Positions 1 to 8,603 of a stretch of DNA of 64,000 bases are shown here, one piece after another. Source of the DNA: Methanobrevibacter woesei (GTDB lineage Archaea > Methanobacteriota > Methanobacteria > Methanobacteriales > Methanobacteriaceae); the NCBI RefSeq assembly GCF_003111605.1, contig NZ_MZGU01000006.1:124001-188000 (forward strand). Direction: 5' to 3'. A program made the position numbers and the translations under genes. The notes under the pieces were generated by a model that did not search any database, had not been told where the DNA came from, and worked only from the letters and a program-made list of their open reading frames with translations. Positions within the stretch are counted from its first letter, which is position 1; every line of letters begins with the position of its first letter.

Positions 1-304
1 AATAACTACAAATCAGAAAGATAATACATAGTACAAGCCAACCAAGAATCTGGAACTTATCTTTCACCTTTCTGAGAATATTTAAAATTGATGTTTTATA
101 TTTAAAACCTAAAGCATACTCCAATATTAAAAATGATAATCCAAGCACAACAATAGCTATGATATAAGGAATCATAAAGGAACCTGAACCATTGGTATAG
201 AAGATATAAGGGAATCTCCAGATATTTCCTAAACCAACAGCAGACCCAATCATAGCCATAAGAAATGCGAAATTACCATCCCATTGGGCTCTTTCATTAG
301 ACAT
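1..304 (-). CDS. Sodium-dependent transporter, NSS/SNF family (5' part only)
   Basis: Only the first 101 codons lie in the window; the gene runs off the left edge. The start ATG is one base beyond the ftsY stop, so the two genes may be one transcript. Residues 6-35 contain W-x-G-N-F-A-F and then GSAVGLGNIWRFPY, the signature of transmembrane helix 1 of neurotransmitter:sodium symporters, including the unwound GNIWRFP stretch that binds Na+ and substrate in this family. A second hydrophobic helix (about residues 44-62, ending in a conserved E) follows, then a basic loop and the start of a third helix. Such proteins take up amino acids or related solutes with Na+. The substrate cannot be told from this fragment. 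Confidence 0.9.
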   Translation of the reverse strand, partial: MSNERAQWDGNFAFLMAMIGSAVGLGNIWRFPYIFYTNGSGSFMIPYIIAIVVLGLSFLILEYALGFKYKTSILNILRKVKDKFQILGWLVLCIIFLICSY

Positions 305-305
305 A

Positions 306-1688
306 TTACTCACTTTCACTTACTTCTTCTTCATCTTCTGAGAATAGCTGATTTAACATCCATTGAGCATCATACTCCATAATATCATCATATCCTTGAC
401 CCATACCAAGGAATAAAATTGGCTTTTTAATTACATAACCAATAGATAGAGATGCTCCTCCTTTACTGTCTGCATCAGCTTTAGTTAAGATAACACCATC
501 AACATCAATGGCATCATTAAATTTAACAGCCTGTTCAGTTGCATCATTACCAGTTAATGCATCTCCAACAAAAATAACTAAATCTGGATTAGCTACTCTC
601 TTAATTTTCTTCATTTCATCCATAAGATTAGTATTAGTTTGCATTCTTCCAGCAGTATCAATTAATACTAATTCTTTACCTTGAGCTCTTGCATGTTCAA
701 TAGCATCATATGCAACAGCTGCAGGATCTGAACCTTTTTGGTGTTTAATAAGTTTAACACCTACATTATCAGCATGATAGTTAACCTGTTCAATAGCTCC
801 TGCCCTAAAAGTATCACTAGCAGCTATTACTGGAGTGTAACCTTTTTTAAGATAGTAATTAGCCAGTTTACCAATAGTAGTTGTTTTTCCAGTACCATTA
901 ATTCCAACAAACATAACAACAAGAGGCTCTCCTTGAGCTTTCTTCTCTTCAATCATTTCAGTCATGTTTTTACCTGGAATATCAATGATTTCAGCTACTG
1001 CATCTCTTAGTGCATTAAAAGTGTACTCTGTAATATCATTACTTCTTTTAATCTTTTTACCAACAAGATTTTGCTTTACAGAATCAACAACTTCACTAGC
1101 TACTTCCATAGCTACATCACCTTCAAGAAGCCCCATTTCAAGCTCCCAAAGTGTGTCTTCTACATGCTTTTCAGAAATAGTCTTTTCACGAATAAATGAG
1201 AAAAATCCTCCACTGGATTCCTCATCATCCTCACTTTTCTTACGACCAAAGGAGAAAAAGGATTTTTTATCCCCACTTTCTTCTTCAGAGCCATCTTCAG
1301 TTTCTTCAGCAGATTCATCATCTGCTTCTTCTTCAAGAGACTCTTCTTTTTTCTTGCGACCAAAGGAAAAGAATGATTTTTTCTCTTCTTCAGGTTTATC
1401 TTTAGTTATTTCTTCAGAATCAGTAGTTTCTTTAGATAATAATGATGATTCTTCAACCTCTTCACCTGAATTATCCTCACCACTTTCAAGTGCTAACTGC
1501 TCAGTGGCTTCCTCTTCTTTAGGCTCTTCTTTTTTACGCCCAAAAGAGAAAAAAGACCTTTTCTTTTGAGGTTTTTCATCAGGGTCAAGATTGTTTTCTT
1601 GTTGAGCTTCTTCTTTAAGCTCTTCTTCTAATTTATCACTAGTTCTTGAAAACTTTTTTTTCAATGATTCAAACAAAGTCTCAACCAA
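306..1688 (-). CDS. ftsY: Signal recognition particle receptor FtsY with repeated acidic/basic N-terminus
   Basis: SRP receptor GTPase that docks ribosome-SRP complexes at the membrane. The C-terminal NG domain (about residues 165-450) has the P-loop GINGTGKTTT (263-272), DTFRAGA (292-298), DTAGR (344-348) and TKADADSKGG (402-411). The N-terminal 165 residues are an acidic region carrying three identical copies of SFFSFGRKK at residues 45-53, 105-113 and 143-151, and a fourth degenerate copy (FFSFIREK) running into the NG domain. These basic-aromatic blocks in acidic linkers look like membrane or SecY contact points (inference). The first in-frame start is TTG at 1688; a second TTG four codons later (giving MFESLKKK) is also possible. 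The 460-residue length is long for an archaeal FtsY because of the N-terminus. Confidence 0.96.
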   Translation of the reverse strand: MVETLFESLKKKFSRTSDKLEEELKEEAQQENNLDPDEKPQKKRSFFSFGRKKEEPKEEEATEQLALESGEDNSGEEVEESSLLSKETTDSEEITKDKPEEEKKSFFSFGRKKKEESLEEEADDESAEETEDGSEEESGDKKSFFSFGRKKSEDDEESSGGFFSFIREKTISEKHVEDTLWELEMGLLEGDVAMEVASEVVDSVKQNLVGKKIKRSNDITEYTFNALRDAVAEIIDIPGKNMTEMIEEKKAQGEPLVVMFVGINGTGKTTTIGKLANYYLKKGYTPVIAASDTFRAGAIEQVNYHADNVGVKLIKHQKGSDPAAVAYDAIEHARAQGKELVLIDTAGRMQTNTNLMDEMKKIKRVANPDLVIFVGDALTGNDATEQAVKFNDAIDVDGVILTKADADSKGGASLSIGYVIKKPILFLGMGQGYDDIMEYDAQWMLNQLFSEDEEEVSESE

Positions 1689-1925
1689 CCTATAAAAATT
1701 AATAACATTATTAATTATTATAATTCATTATACTTAAAATAAAGCACTTTAAAAGTTCCAAAAGAACAAAATTAAACTAATGTTTGTACAGCTATTTAAT
1801 AAGAAAAGAGAATAAAAAATGAAAATTAATAGGTACAATTATTAAAAAAATAGCTAAAGAGACAAGAAATTAACAATAAAGTAAAAACTTTAAATTAAAT
1901 AATAACAAAAATTTAATTGATTCAT

Positions 1926-2327
1926 ATGGATGGAAAAATAATTGCCGCAGTTATAGTAATAATCTTCATTGGAGTTGTAGCATTATCTGTAGAATTAATC
2001 TATGAAAACCATATTAACTGTCAAATAGTTTACTCAGGAGAATCATCTAATCCAGAGCGTGGTGCATGGGAAGTGGATGCAAGACTTGAAGTTGACGATA
2101 TCAATGAAAATAAAATGCATATCCTAAAATTTGACGGATATAAAGGAGATAGATTAATTAATTCAACAGCATACAGCCTTGTTGGAGAAGTAGATGAAAA
2201 TACCTACACTTTATACTTCGATGAAGAAGTAGATAAAATAGAAATCACATTAAGTGATGATAAAAACAAAGAAATTGAAACACAGGAACTATTAACCTTT
2301 ACACAAGGTCAAGCTATTGAAGTTTAA
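1926..2327 (+). CDS. Small membrane-anchored protein of unknown function
   Basis: 133-residue protein that I do not recognise. The ATG at 1926 gives a short basic tip (MDGK) and a strongly hydrophobic helix at about residues 5-24, followed by an acidic, beta-rich soluble part of about 105 residues. It has no cysteine cluster or catalytic motif; there is one Cys just after the helix. It is probably held on the outer face of the membrane by an uncleaved N-terminal anchor (inference from the single helix). It stands alone on the plus strand between two minus-strand transcription units. A TTG three codons upstream could also serve as start; neither has a good ribosome binding site. Confidence 0.6.
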   Translation: MDGKIIAAVIVIIFIGVVALSVELIYENHINCQIVYSGESSNPERGAWEVDARLEVDDINENKMHILKFDGYKGDRLINSTAYSLVGEVDENTYTLYFDEEVDKIEITLSDDKNKEIETQELLTFTQGQAIEV

Positions 2328-2512
2328 ATAAAAGGTGAGCTAATTCACCTACAACTCAATAGCTATTTCAAAAATAACTTTTTTTAAAATAAATATATCT
2401 GAAACATCAGTTGCTACTTTTTTAAATTCATAAAAACAGATGTAAAAATCAAATACAAAAAAAATAAGAAAAAATAGCTATTAAAAAATAGAAAAAAGAA
2501 ATTAAAATAAGT

Positions 2513-2953
2513 TTATTGGAAATTAGTTGCAGACATTTGACCTCTAGCAGCTGCAGCTAATTGATTAGCTTGATTAGATAAAGAGCCAACCATATCAGTT
2601 GTTCTTTGTAATTGAGCTAACATTTTGTCAAGACTGTCTTTAAGGTCTTCTTTTTGTCCAGCAATAATTTTTTTAGCACCTTCAACATCTTTTTTAATAG
2701 CGTATCCAGCACCAATACTTATAATAATTTCATCAGTGTCTTTAAGATCCCCTTTAATGAAAGAACCAGCACCTACAGGTACAAATGCTTCGATAGACTC
2801 ATTTCCTTTTAATTCATCTAATGTGTTGGTCAATGTATCAACTTCAGCAATGGAAGCTTGAATTAATTCAATTTGTTGTTGGATTAACTCAGCTTGTTGT
2901 TTATACATATTAATTTCATTAACTAATCCTTCTAATTTTTGCTGATCTTCCAT
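2513..2953 (-). CDS. pfdA: Prefoldin subunit alpha
   Basis: 146-residue subunit of the hexameric archaeal chaperone prefoldin, which holds unfolded proteins for the thermosome. Two long helices, rich in Q/E/L heptads, are seen at about residues 1-45 and 95-140. They flank a beta hairpin region that includes EAFVPVGAGSFIKG and a following G-x-GYAIKKD, the conserved centre of alpha-type prefoldins. It is the last gene of the ribosomal-protein cluster transcribed right to left (rpl39e, rpl31e, eif6, rpl18a, pfdA); in many methanogens ftsY follows pfdA, as it does here across a gap. Confidence 0.95.
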   Translation of the reverse strand: MEDQQKLEGLVNEINMYKQQAELIQQQIELIQASIAEVDTLTNTLDELKGNESIEAFVPVGAGSFIKGDLKDTDEIIISIGAGYAIKKDVEGAKKIIAGQKEDLKDSLDKMLAQLQRTTDMVGSLSNQANQLAAAARGQMSATNFQ

Positions 2954-2973
2954 AATAACACCTACAATTTAAT

Positions 2974-3198
2974 CTATAAAATTTCTTTTAAAATAGGGTC
3001 AACAACATCTTCTGGAGCAATTTCGGTAATTTCTTTAATATTGATTTGGTTTCTGTTAATACCGTGTTTGCTTCCAAAACGTTCATAAATTTTTTCTTCA
3101 ATATCAGCTTCACAAGTAGCTTTATATTCTTTTACAAATTTATGAGCTTCTTCACCCATTATAAAAGTACCTTTAACTCTGTAAATTTTAGTTATCAT
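2974..3198 (-). CDS. rpl18a: 50S ribosomal protein L18Ae (LX)
   Basis: 74-residue protein matching the archaeal L18Ae/LX family: an N-terminal strand YRVKGTF, the segment F-x-KEYKA with acidic helix ADIEEKIYERFGSKHG, and the ending INIKEI. It is a small, single-domain large-subunit protein. It lies 20 bases from pfdA and 24 bases from eif6 in the same direction, the usual archaeal order. Confidence 0.93.
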   Translation of the reverse strand: MITKIYRVKGTFIMGEEAHKFVKEYKATCEADIEEKIYERFGSKHGINRNQINIKEITEIAPEDVVDPILKEIL

Positions 3199-3222
3199 AA
3201 TATTCCTCAGGAGTTTATTTGT

Positions 3223-3894
3223 TTAATAATCATCTAAAAAGCCTAATGCTTCTTCAACTCTAGCCATTTCAGGACCAGTACTATCTTTAGCAACAATAGC
3301 ACCATGAGAATTAGATAAAGTGCAAGCACCAACTAGTGAAATTCCCCTACCAACGGTACCTACATCTCCTTCTACACCAAATACTTCAGTTGCGAAATCA
3401 ACTTCACTTTCAGGAGCTCTTTTATCAATTAAAAATCCTTTATTTGTTACAGTGATTAAAGAACCGATAATGTCGCTTCCAACCATAGATGAAGACTGAA
3501 CATCAACATCTAAAGTTTCTTCAAGCACATCAAGAGCTTCACCAGTTAAGAATGGGCTTGCAATAGCCCCATTATCATTAGCTGCCACAATGTTTCCAAC
3601 AGCAGTATAATTTCCAGGTAATCTGGCAACATTAAGTCCAAGTTCTTCAAATTGTGCAACTTCTTTATCTAAAGCATATTGTGAAACAACAATACCTTTA
3701 GAGTTAGCTACAGCCAAAGATCCAATAAGGTTACTACCAGCTATTGAAGATTTTATTATGTCAACTTCTAAAGCTTCTTTAATAATGTCCGCCTTTTCAT
3801 CTAAAAGACCATATGGGACAATAGCTATATTGTCAGTTGATAAAACAAATACTCCAATATTAGGATTTCCTACAACATCTATTCTTTTTAACAT
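3223..3894 (-). CDS. eif6: Translation initiation factor 6
   Basis: 223-residue aIF6, which binds the large ribosomal subunit and blocks premature joining with the small subunit. The pentein-like internal repeats are easy to see: NPNIGVFVLSTDN, AGSNLIGSLAVANSKGIVVS, NYTAVGNIVAANDNGAIASP, VGSDIIGSLITVTNKGFLID and GTVGRGISLVGACTLSNSHGAIV. The length is normal for the family. The start ATG (MLKRIDV) is 36 bases after the rpl31e stop, inside the ribosomal-protein operon. Confidence 0.97.
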   Translation of the reverse strand: MLKRIDVVGNPNIGVFVLSTDNIAIVPYGLLDEKADIIKEALEVDIIKSSIAGSNLIGSLAVANSKGIVVSQYALDKEVAQFEELGLNVARLPGNYTAVGNIVAANDNGAIASPFLTGEALDVLEETLDVDVQSSSMVGSDIIGSLITVTNKGFLIDKRAPESEVDFATEVFGVEGDVGTVGRGISLVGACTLSNSHGAIVAKDSTGPEMARVEEALGFLDDY

Positions 3895-3930
3895 GGTAAT
3901 TACCTCTTAGACTTTGTAAAAAGGATGTAT

Positions 3931-4176
3931 CTATTCTGCTAAAGTAGCTTCTACAACACCATCATCATCTTTTACTGCTTTAACAGTGATTTTAGAAGGT
4001 ATTTTTTGAATACCTCTTTCCCAAATCATATGATTGATAGATGCATCAATTTTTACTTCTTCTGCTTTCATATGTTTAGTTAAGAAGTTTCTTACTTCTC
4101 TTATAGCTCTAGGAGCTCTGATAGTCCTTTGAACATTTTTAACATTTCTAAGTGGGATAGTGTATACTCTTTCCAT
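3931..4176 (-). CDS. rpl31e: 50S ribosomal protein L31e
   Basis: 81-residue large-subunit protein. Family features visible are [20 protein letters not shown] near the start, the basic helix [21 protein letters not shown], and [20 protein letters not shown]. An AGGAGG-like ribosome binding site precedes the ATG, and the gene follows rpl39e by 12 bases. Confidence 0.97.
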   Translation of the reverse strand: MERVYTIPLRNVKNVQRTIRAPRAIREVRNFLTKHMKAEEVKIDASINHMIWERGIQKIPSKITVKAVKDDDGVVEATLAE

Positions 4177-4188
4177 GAAAAATCCTCC

Positions 4189-4344
4189 TTATAATTTAAG
4201 GCTGTTTCTTCTCCAATGTCTAGGTTTAGGTCTGTATCTAAGTTTACGATTAGTTTTAGCATAAGCCCAAATTGGAATTCTTCTGTTTTGTTTATTTGCT
4301 TTTGCCATTCTTAATTTTTTAGCTAATGGTTTATTTCTACTCAT
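4189..4344 (-). CDS. rpl39e: 50S ribosomal protein L39e
   Basis: 51-residue, very basic protein read from ATG at 4344 to TAA at 4189-4191. It begins [20 protein letters not shown] and continues with R-R-I-P-I-W and a C-terminal [16 protein letters not shown], the pattern of L39e, the smallest protein of the large subunit, which lines the peptide exit tunnel. It sits between the PP-loop gene and rpl31e in the same direction, the standard archaeal rpl39e-rpl31e pair. Confidence 0.97.
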   Translation of the reverse strand: MSRNKPLAKKLRMAKANKQNRRIPIWAYAKTNRKLRYRPKPRHWRRNSLKL

Positions 4345-4365
4345 TTTTTCACCTGTAAATAATAA

Positions 4366-4950
4366 TCATTTTTTATATCCAATAACGCGAGTTTGATAAT
4401 GCTCTGGGAATATATCCAATGAATTTCCACCTTTTTCATCAATTAGAGTCCTTATTTCAACCTCATAATCAGAACTGTTATCCTTGTTACTTTTCTCATA
4501 AGAGAATTCAAAGAGATTAGAAGTTATTGTTTTAATAGTTTTAAATCCAAAACTATCTAAATTTATATATTGCACATCTTTTCTATCTTCAAGACTTCTA
4601 ATTTGATTTTTATTAAGTTTAGGTGTTCTGTCATCCCTACGTGTACCATCTGCAACTACATCATAGCTATTTGCAACCTCTTCGATTACAGATTCATGTA
4701 AAAACTTGATTCCATCATTAGGAAATCCATCTTCCATAATCATATCACAAGTTTTATCTAAAATCTCAAAATCTAAATCTAAGACTTTATGTGTAAAACC
4801 AAGAGATTCTGCTGAAAGACTTGCTGGAATATAAGAATCATAAACTCCAAAGTTTGCAGTGCATAACTCTACATCAAATCCTAATCTATGTAAAGTAACA
4901 CCCATTAAGGAGCTGTCTTTTCCACCACTGTATAAAACACAAGCTTTCAT
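4366..4950 (-). CDS. PP-loop ATPase (alpha-hydrolase type), function unknown
   Basis: 194-residue protein with an N-terminal PP-loop YSGGKDSSLM (residues 7-16), the pyrophosphatase signature of the adenine-nucleotide alpha-hydrolase superfamily, which includes tRNA thiolases and lysidine or asparagine synthases. A second family feature is DGTRRDDRTPKLNKNQIRSLED (about 101-122). There is no Zn ribbon and no clear CxxC pair, so it does not match the TtuA-type sulfurtransferases. Its position inside the translation cluster, 7 bases from the PDCD5-like gene and 21 from rpl39e, suggests an RNA- or ribosome-modifying role (inference). The exact substrate is unknown. Confidence 0.8.
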   Translation of the reverse strand: MKACVLYSGGKDSSLMGVTLHRLGFDVELCTANFGVYDSYIPASLSAESLGFTHKVLDLDFEILDKTCDMIMEDGFPNDGIKFLHESVIEEVANSYDVVADGTRRDDRTPKLNKNQIRSLEDRKDVQYINLDSFGFKTIKTITSNLFEFSYEKSNKDNSSDYEVEIRTLIDEKGGNSLDIFPEHYQTRVIGYKK

Positions 4951-4957
4951 ACTATAA

Positions 4958-5314
4958 CTATTTCCTTGTAATTTTGATTTCTCTTTTCTGACCAGCTATT
5001 TGGCTGAGAAGTACTTTTAATTGCTCGTCAGTTACCTTTCCTCTAAGACTACCAGCTTGAGCTGATTGAATTAATTGAAGTTCAATTTGTTCAACTAATT
5101 GTGCTTTGGTTAATCTCAAGTTAGCAAGTCTATTACGAGCTTCAGAAGTTAAGATTTGAGATAAAATCTGTTTTTTCTGAGCCTCCATTTGTCTTTGCAT
5201 TTCTTGCTGTTGTACTTGTTGTTGTGCTTGTTGTTGCATTTGATTTTGTGCAGCAGCTTGTTGAGCTTGTAACTCAGCCATTCTTTTACGACGTATTTCA
5301 TCAAGATCGCTCAT
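4958..5314 (-). CDS. PDCD5-related DNA/RNA-binding protein
   Basis: 118-residue protein of the archaeal PDCD5 family. The ATG at 5314 (MSDLDEIRRKRMAELQ) is preferred over one five codons upstream because a GGGGGAG ribosome binding site lies just before it. A glutamine-rich stretch (QQAAAQNQMQQQAQQQ) follows the DEIRRKRMAEL start motif, then the compact three-helix core with ILTSEARNRLANLRLTKAQL and a C-terminal LLSQIAGQKREIKITRK. Archaeal members are usually encoded beside rps19e, as here, and are thought to bind nucleic acid. Confidence 0.92.
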   Translation of the reverse strand: MSDLDEIRRKRMAELQAQQAAAQNQMQQQAQQQVQQQEMQRQMEAQKKQILSQILTSEARNRLANLRLTKAQLVEQIELQLIQSAQAGSLRGKVTDEQLKVLLSQIAGQKREIKITRK

Positions 5315-5346
5315 ATCAAACTCCCCCATTATTTTTTATGATATAA

Positions 5347-5784
5347 TTAGTATTTTTCAAGTTCAGGAATATCTTTAATGATTTCTCCAGAAATTTTGTC
5401 TAAGAAAGATCTTCCTGCAGGAGAAACAACTCTTCCACCTTCAACTTTTTCAACATATCCTGCATCTTCTAATTGGTGAAGTGCTCCTCTGATAATAGCA
5501 CCACTACCTTTTCTAAATACTTCAGGAGTTACTCCACGGTCTTTTTTACCTCCGTAGAAGGTTCTTAAACTCATAACTCCAACAGGTCCATCCATGTACA
5601 CTCTTCTAATGATAGATGCACATCTTATAAACCACCAATCAGCGTTTTCTGGTTTTCTTTCTTTGTGAACACCAGTTTTTACAAAGTTAGACCATGCAGG
5701 TGGGTTTATTTTATCATTGTTTTTAAATTCTTCCGCTACTACATTAATTAATGTATCAGCAGGTACATCAAATACAGTTGTCAT
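5347..5784 (-). CDS. rps19e: 30S ribosomal protein S19e
   Basis: 145-residue small-subunit protein. Features of the family are [18 protein letters not shown] at the start, [53 protein letters not shown], and a winged-helix end with [13 protein letters not shown]. The ribosome binding site is GGAGGAT just before the ATG. The 93 bases between this gene and yhbY include an unusually GC-rich patch (about 5834-5850) with no clear assignment. Confidence 0.97.
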   Translation of the reverse strand: MTTVFDVPADTLINVVAEEFKNNDKINPPAWSNFVKTGVHKERKPENADWWFIRCASIIRRVYMDGPVGVMSLRTFYGGKKDRGVTPEVFRKGSGAIIRGALHQLEDAGYVEKVEGGRVVSPAGRSFLDKISGEIIKDIPELEKY

Positions 5785-5877
5785 ATTAATCCTCCAATAA
5801 TCTATTAAATAATTGTCCTCTTAATCGACTGTAAATTTATGACCCTCTAAGGCCCGTAACTCTAAATTTAAGCAATG

Positions 5878-6135
5878 TTAAGGTTGTCTTTTATAAATGA
5901 TAGCTACATGTCCTCTTACATCAACTAGTTTGGATCTAGTTTTTTGGACAATTTCGTTAATGTAATCATCTTTATTTTTAGCTACATTTTTTGCAAATTT
6001 TAGCTTAACAATTTCATTAGCTTTAAGCTGGCGTTTAATTTCTTCAATAACATTATCGTTAACAGCAGCTTTTCCAATATTAATTGTCATAGCAGAAAGA
6101 GCCCTATTCATCAGTTCTTTTTTCTCTTGACTCAT
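5878..6135 (-). CDS. YhbY/CRM-domain RNA-binding protein
   Basis: 85-residue CRM-domain protein, a family that binds ribosomal or pre-ribosomal RNA. The domain runs from about residue 8 to the end, with the INIGKAAVNDNVIEEIKRQLKANEIVKLKF core and a final GHVAIIYKR; the usual GxxG loop reads GKAA. The ATG at 6135 overlaps the last 32 bases of rnp4 but is preceded by a good AAGGAGAG site; a second in-frame ATG at 6111 would reduce the overlap. Translational coupling with rnp4 is likely. Confidence 0.88.
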   Translation of the reverse strand: MSQEKKELMNRALSAMTINIGKAAVNDNVIEEIKRQLKANEIVKLKFAKNVAKNKDDYINEIVQKTRSKLVDVRGHVAIIYKRQP

Positions 6136-6469
6136 ATTTAGCTCTCCTTTTTTCTTTTTTCTCCCTCTGATAAGGAATTTTCATAACATGTCCACATTCT
6201 TCACAAAAAATATTAACTTTTTCGTTAATTAGCCGGACTGAAGAATTATGGCCATAGTAAAGGAATTTATTGCAATTTTTACAATACCTTCTACTCCACA
6301 CTTCAGGAATTTTAGTATTGTATTTAGTGGATAACTTTAATGCCATCTCAACATAGCGATGAGATCTTTCAGGATGAGTGAGAAATTGCTCTTCAGCATT
6401 CTTAAAAAGAATATTCATCCTTTCATTAGCTATATCAATCATCCATTTTGGTTTTTTTCCTCTACTCAA
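6104..6469 (-). CDS. rnp4: Ribonuclease P protein component 4 (Rpr2/Rpp21)
   Basis: 121-residue archaeal RNase P subunit that assists 5' processing of pre-tRNA. It has an N-terminal helical part (IANERMNILFKNAEEQF, then HRYVEMALKLSTKYN) and a zinc ribbon with CKNC and CEEC pairs (about residues 61-64 and 93-96) separated by the conserved K-F-L-Y-Y-G-H-N-S-S-V-R. The frame begins at TTG (6469) with GAGGGAT about five bases before it. This appears to be the first gene of the right-to-left translation cluster. Confidence 0.93.
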   Translation of the reverse strand: MSRGKKPKWMIDIANERMNILFKNAEEQFLTHPERSHRYVEMALKLSTKYNTKIPEVWSRRYCKNCNKFLYYGHNSSVRLINEKVNIFCEECGHVMKIPYQREKKEKRRAKYESREKRTDE

Positions 6470-6695
6470 GATATCCCTCTATAATTATAAAAAAATAACT
6501 ATTAAAATAGGATATAATATTCAAGAATTTGAATTAAAATGATTTGCGCATAATAAAACAAAAACCATAGTTAAAAAATTAACCTTAGGTTATTATGAAT
6601 ATTAGAAATAAATATGTTTATAACCATTTATAAAGGTTTTTAATATTCGCATAAAATAAGAGAAAAAATCTATAGATAATATTTATATTGAAATA

Positions 6696-6850
6696 TTATT
6701 TATAGTATTCTAAAACTAACATGACCATATCATCAAACTGGCTTGACCTGTAAATTCAGTAACTGAATAATCAATAACCGATATTATCTCATCAACAGAG
6801 TAATTCATTTTATTTAACAAATCAAGTAACCAGTATTTTGATAGAGGACA
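6696..6850 (-). pseudogene. Decayed C-terminus of a PP2C/SpoIIE-like phosphatase
   Basis: In the 405-base gap between rnp4 and the Fap7-like gene, minus-strand translation from 6850 gives CPLSKYWLLDLLNKMNYSVD followed by a segment ending EFTGQA. One base out of frame it continues QFDDMVMLVLEYYK and a stop at 6696. The G-x-(x)-Q-F-DD-M-x-x-L-V-L ending is what one sees at the C-terminus of SpoIIE/RsbU-type PP2C phosphatases, where the two Asp bind metal. No start codon or phosphatase core is present, so this reads as a truncated, frameshifted remnant. The rest of the gap (6470-6695) is AT-rich and holds only the presumed rnp4 promoter. Confidence 0.45.
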
Positions 6851-6874
6851 TTACTTTAAAAAAAAATAGTTTAA

Positions 6875-7426
6875 TTATGAATTTTCAACAATCCAATCCA
6901 TAAAATCAACATTACCAACAGGATAGCTATTTTTACCTGAGATAATATTCTTAATAACATCAGCTATTTCATCAATAGCCAAATCAGTTACATCCACTTC
7001 ATTAACCTTATCTCCATGAAGTTCAAATGCTTCAACAGCACAGACTCCAAGAGCTTCGGCTTCTAGATTTTCATTAATTTTAGCTTGAGAATAATTTCTA
7101 CTAGCTAATCTTTCTTTCAATAGCTTAGGATGTGCCCTTAAAATAATGACACAATCAGGATTTGAACATAGATGAGACAAGTGGCCTTCTACAATAACCA
7201 ATTCATCATCAGAAAATGAATTGAGAACTTCCTGAAGTTTATCATCTAATTTATCAATATCTATAACTTTATATCCTTTTTCTTCTTCAATTCCTAAAAC
7301 AAAACCGTTCTCAATAGCTAAATCATTAATTTTTATAAGATTTGCATTTAAATCATCAGCTATTTTCTCAGATATGGTTGTTTTACCTACTGTTGGAGTT
7401 CCACTAATAAAAATAACTTGAGCCAT
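6875..7426 (-). CDS. Fap7/AK6-like adenylate kinase-type NTPase
   Basis: 183-residue P-loop protein. The Walker A motif is GTPTVGKTTIS (residues 9-19), followed by an acidic NMP-binding region and VIVEGHLSHLC (about 78-88), where V-E-G-H is typical of the AK6/Fap7 group; R-x-H and LKERLASRNYSQAKINENLEAE form the lid-like part. Family members have adenylate kinase and ATPase activity and in eukaryotes and archaea act in 18S/16S rRNA maturation with uS11. The next gene in the same direction is the DRG-type GTPase, upstream by 22 bases, so the two are probably co-transcribed. Confidence 0.88.
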   Translation of the reverse strand: MAQVIFISGTPTVGKTTISEKIADDLNANLIKINDLAIENGFVLGIEEEKGYKVIDIDKLDDKLQEVLNSFSDDELVIVEGHLSHLCSNPDCVIILRAHPKLLKERLASRNYSQAKINENLEAEALGVCAVEAFELHGDKVNEVDVTDLAIDEIADVIKNIISGKNSYPVGNVDFMDWIVENS

Positions 7427-7448
7427 AGTATCACTAAATAAGAAAGGA

Positions 7449-8543
7449 TTATTTTTTAAGAATAATTCTTAAAACATCCTCATCTTCTAAAACATGGTCA
7501 GGACCAACTTTCTGACCTGGAAACTTAACAGAAGTTCCCCATACCTTAGCATGCCTGAAATTCTTAACAAATTCCCTGTGAAGTTTTCCACAAGCATCAA
7601 TAACAGTAGAACCTTTTTTAATAACTAATGGATCTTCCATATCTGCTTTTCTACCTTGCGGTTTTAGATAAACCCTTACAAGGTCCAAGTTATCAAATAT
7701 TGTATCTTTTAAGTTATCAATATTCATTTTTTTATCTGCAGAAATTGGAATAAATTCAGGTATCTGTTTTCTAATTTCATTAAGGTATGCTTCATCTACA
7801 AGATCCACCTTATTTAAAAGAATCAACATAGGAACATATGATTTATTTCTATCAAGAACATCAATAAACTGATCCATAGTTACATCATCTCTAAAAAGAA
7901 TGTCTGCATTATGCATACCATACTCATTAACAATAGACCTTATAGTTTTTTCATCTAAATGAGACAATGGAACAGTTGAAGAGACATGAACTCCTCCAAG
8001 TTTTTTACGTTTAACAGTAACATCAGGTTCTTTTTCATTAGGCCTAATTCCAATATTATGAAGTTCTCTTAGAATAATATCTAAATGTTGAGGATTTAAA
8101 GCATCTAAAACAACAACAATTAAATCTGCAGTTCTTGCAACAGATAAAATTTCTCTTCCTCTACCTTTACCAGTGCTTGCTCCAGTAATAATTCCAGGAA
8201 TATCAAAAACCTGAATTTTAGCATTTTTATGCTCCATAATACCTGGAACAATGTCCAAGGTTGTAAATTGGTAAGCTCCAACTTTACTTTCAGCATTAGT
8301 AATCTCATTTAATAAAGTAGATTTACCAACAGATGGAAAACCAACTAAAACAACAGTAGCATCTCCAGACTTTTTAACATGAAAACCTTGTCCTTTATTT
8401 CCAGAACTGCTTCTTTGTATAGATTCTTCTTTTAATTTAGAAAGTTTAGCTTTTAATTTACCAATGTGGTGTGAAGTTGCTTTGTTATATGGTGTCTTCT
8501 TAATTTCATCCTCAATATCTTTTATTTTTTCCTCAATTCCCAC
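7449..8543 (-). CDS. DRG-family GTP-binding protein with TGS domain
   Basis: 364-residue GTPase of the Obg/DRG class. An N-terminal basic coiled region (residues 1-55) precedes the G domain: G1 [12 protein letters not shown] (about 68-79), a TTLD switch I, G3 DIPG, G4 NKVDLV, with an inserted S5D2L-like segment. The C-terminal 75 residues form a TGS domain ([20 protein letters not shown] to LRIILKK). DRG proteins associate with translating ribosomes. The start is GTG at 8543 with GGTGATTTT directly before it. Confidence 0.95.
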   Translation of the reverse strand: MGIEEKIKDIEDEIKKTPYNKATSHHIGKLKAKLSKLKEESIQRSSSGNKGQGFHVKKSGDATVVLVGFPSVGKSTLLNEITNAESKVGAYQFTTLDIVPGIMEHKNAKIQVFDIPGIITGASTGKGRGREILSVARTADLIVVVLDALNPQHLDIILRELHNIGIRPNEKEPDVTVKRKKLGGVHVSSTVPLSHLDEKTIRSIVNEYGMHNADILFRDDVTMDQFIDVLDRNKSYVPMLILLNKVDLVDEAYLNEIRKQIPEFIPISADKKMNIDNLKDTIFDNLDLVRVYLKPQGRKADMEDPLVIKKGSTVIDACGKLHREFVKNFRHAKVWGTSVKFPGQKVGPDHVLEDEDVLRIILKK

Positions 8544-8603
8544 AAAATCACCATATTAAAATTAAAAATTACTTAAAAAAATGAAAAATTAGGATATGAA
8601 ATC

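Noticed and set aside
964-1569. 201-codon Ser-rich open frame opposite ftsY
   Set aside because: It is the antisense reading of the Glu/Lys-rich FtsY N-terminus; no ribosome site or homology features.
5834-5850. GC-rich patch between yhbY and rps19e
   Set aside because: Noted as compositionally odd, but no stable stem, ORF or known motif could be supported.
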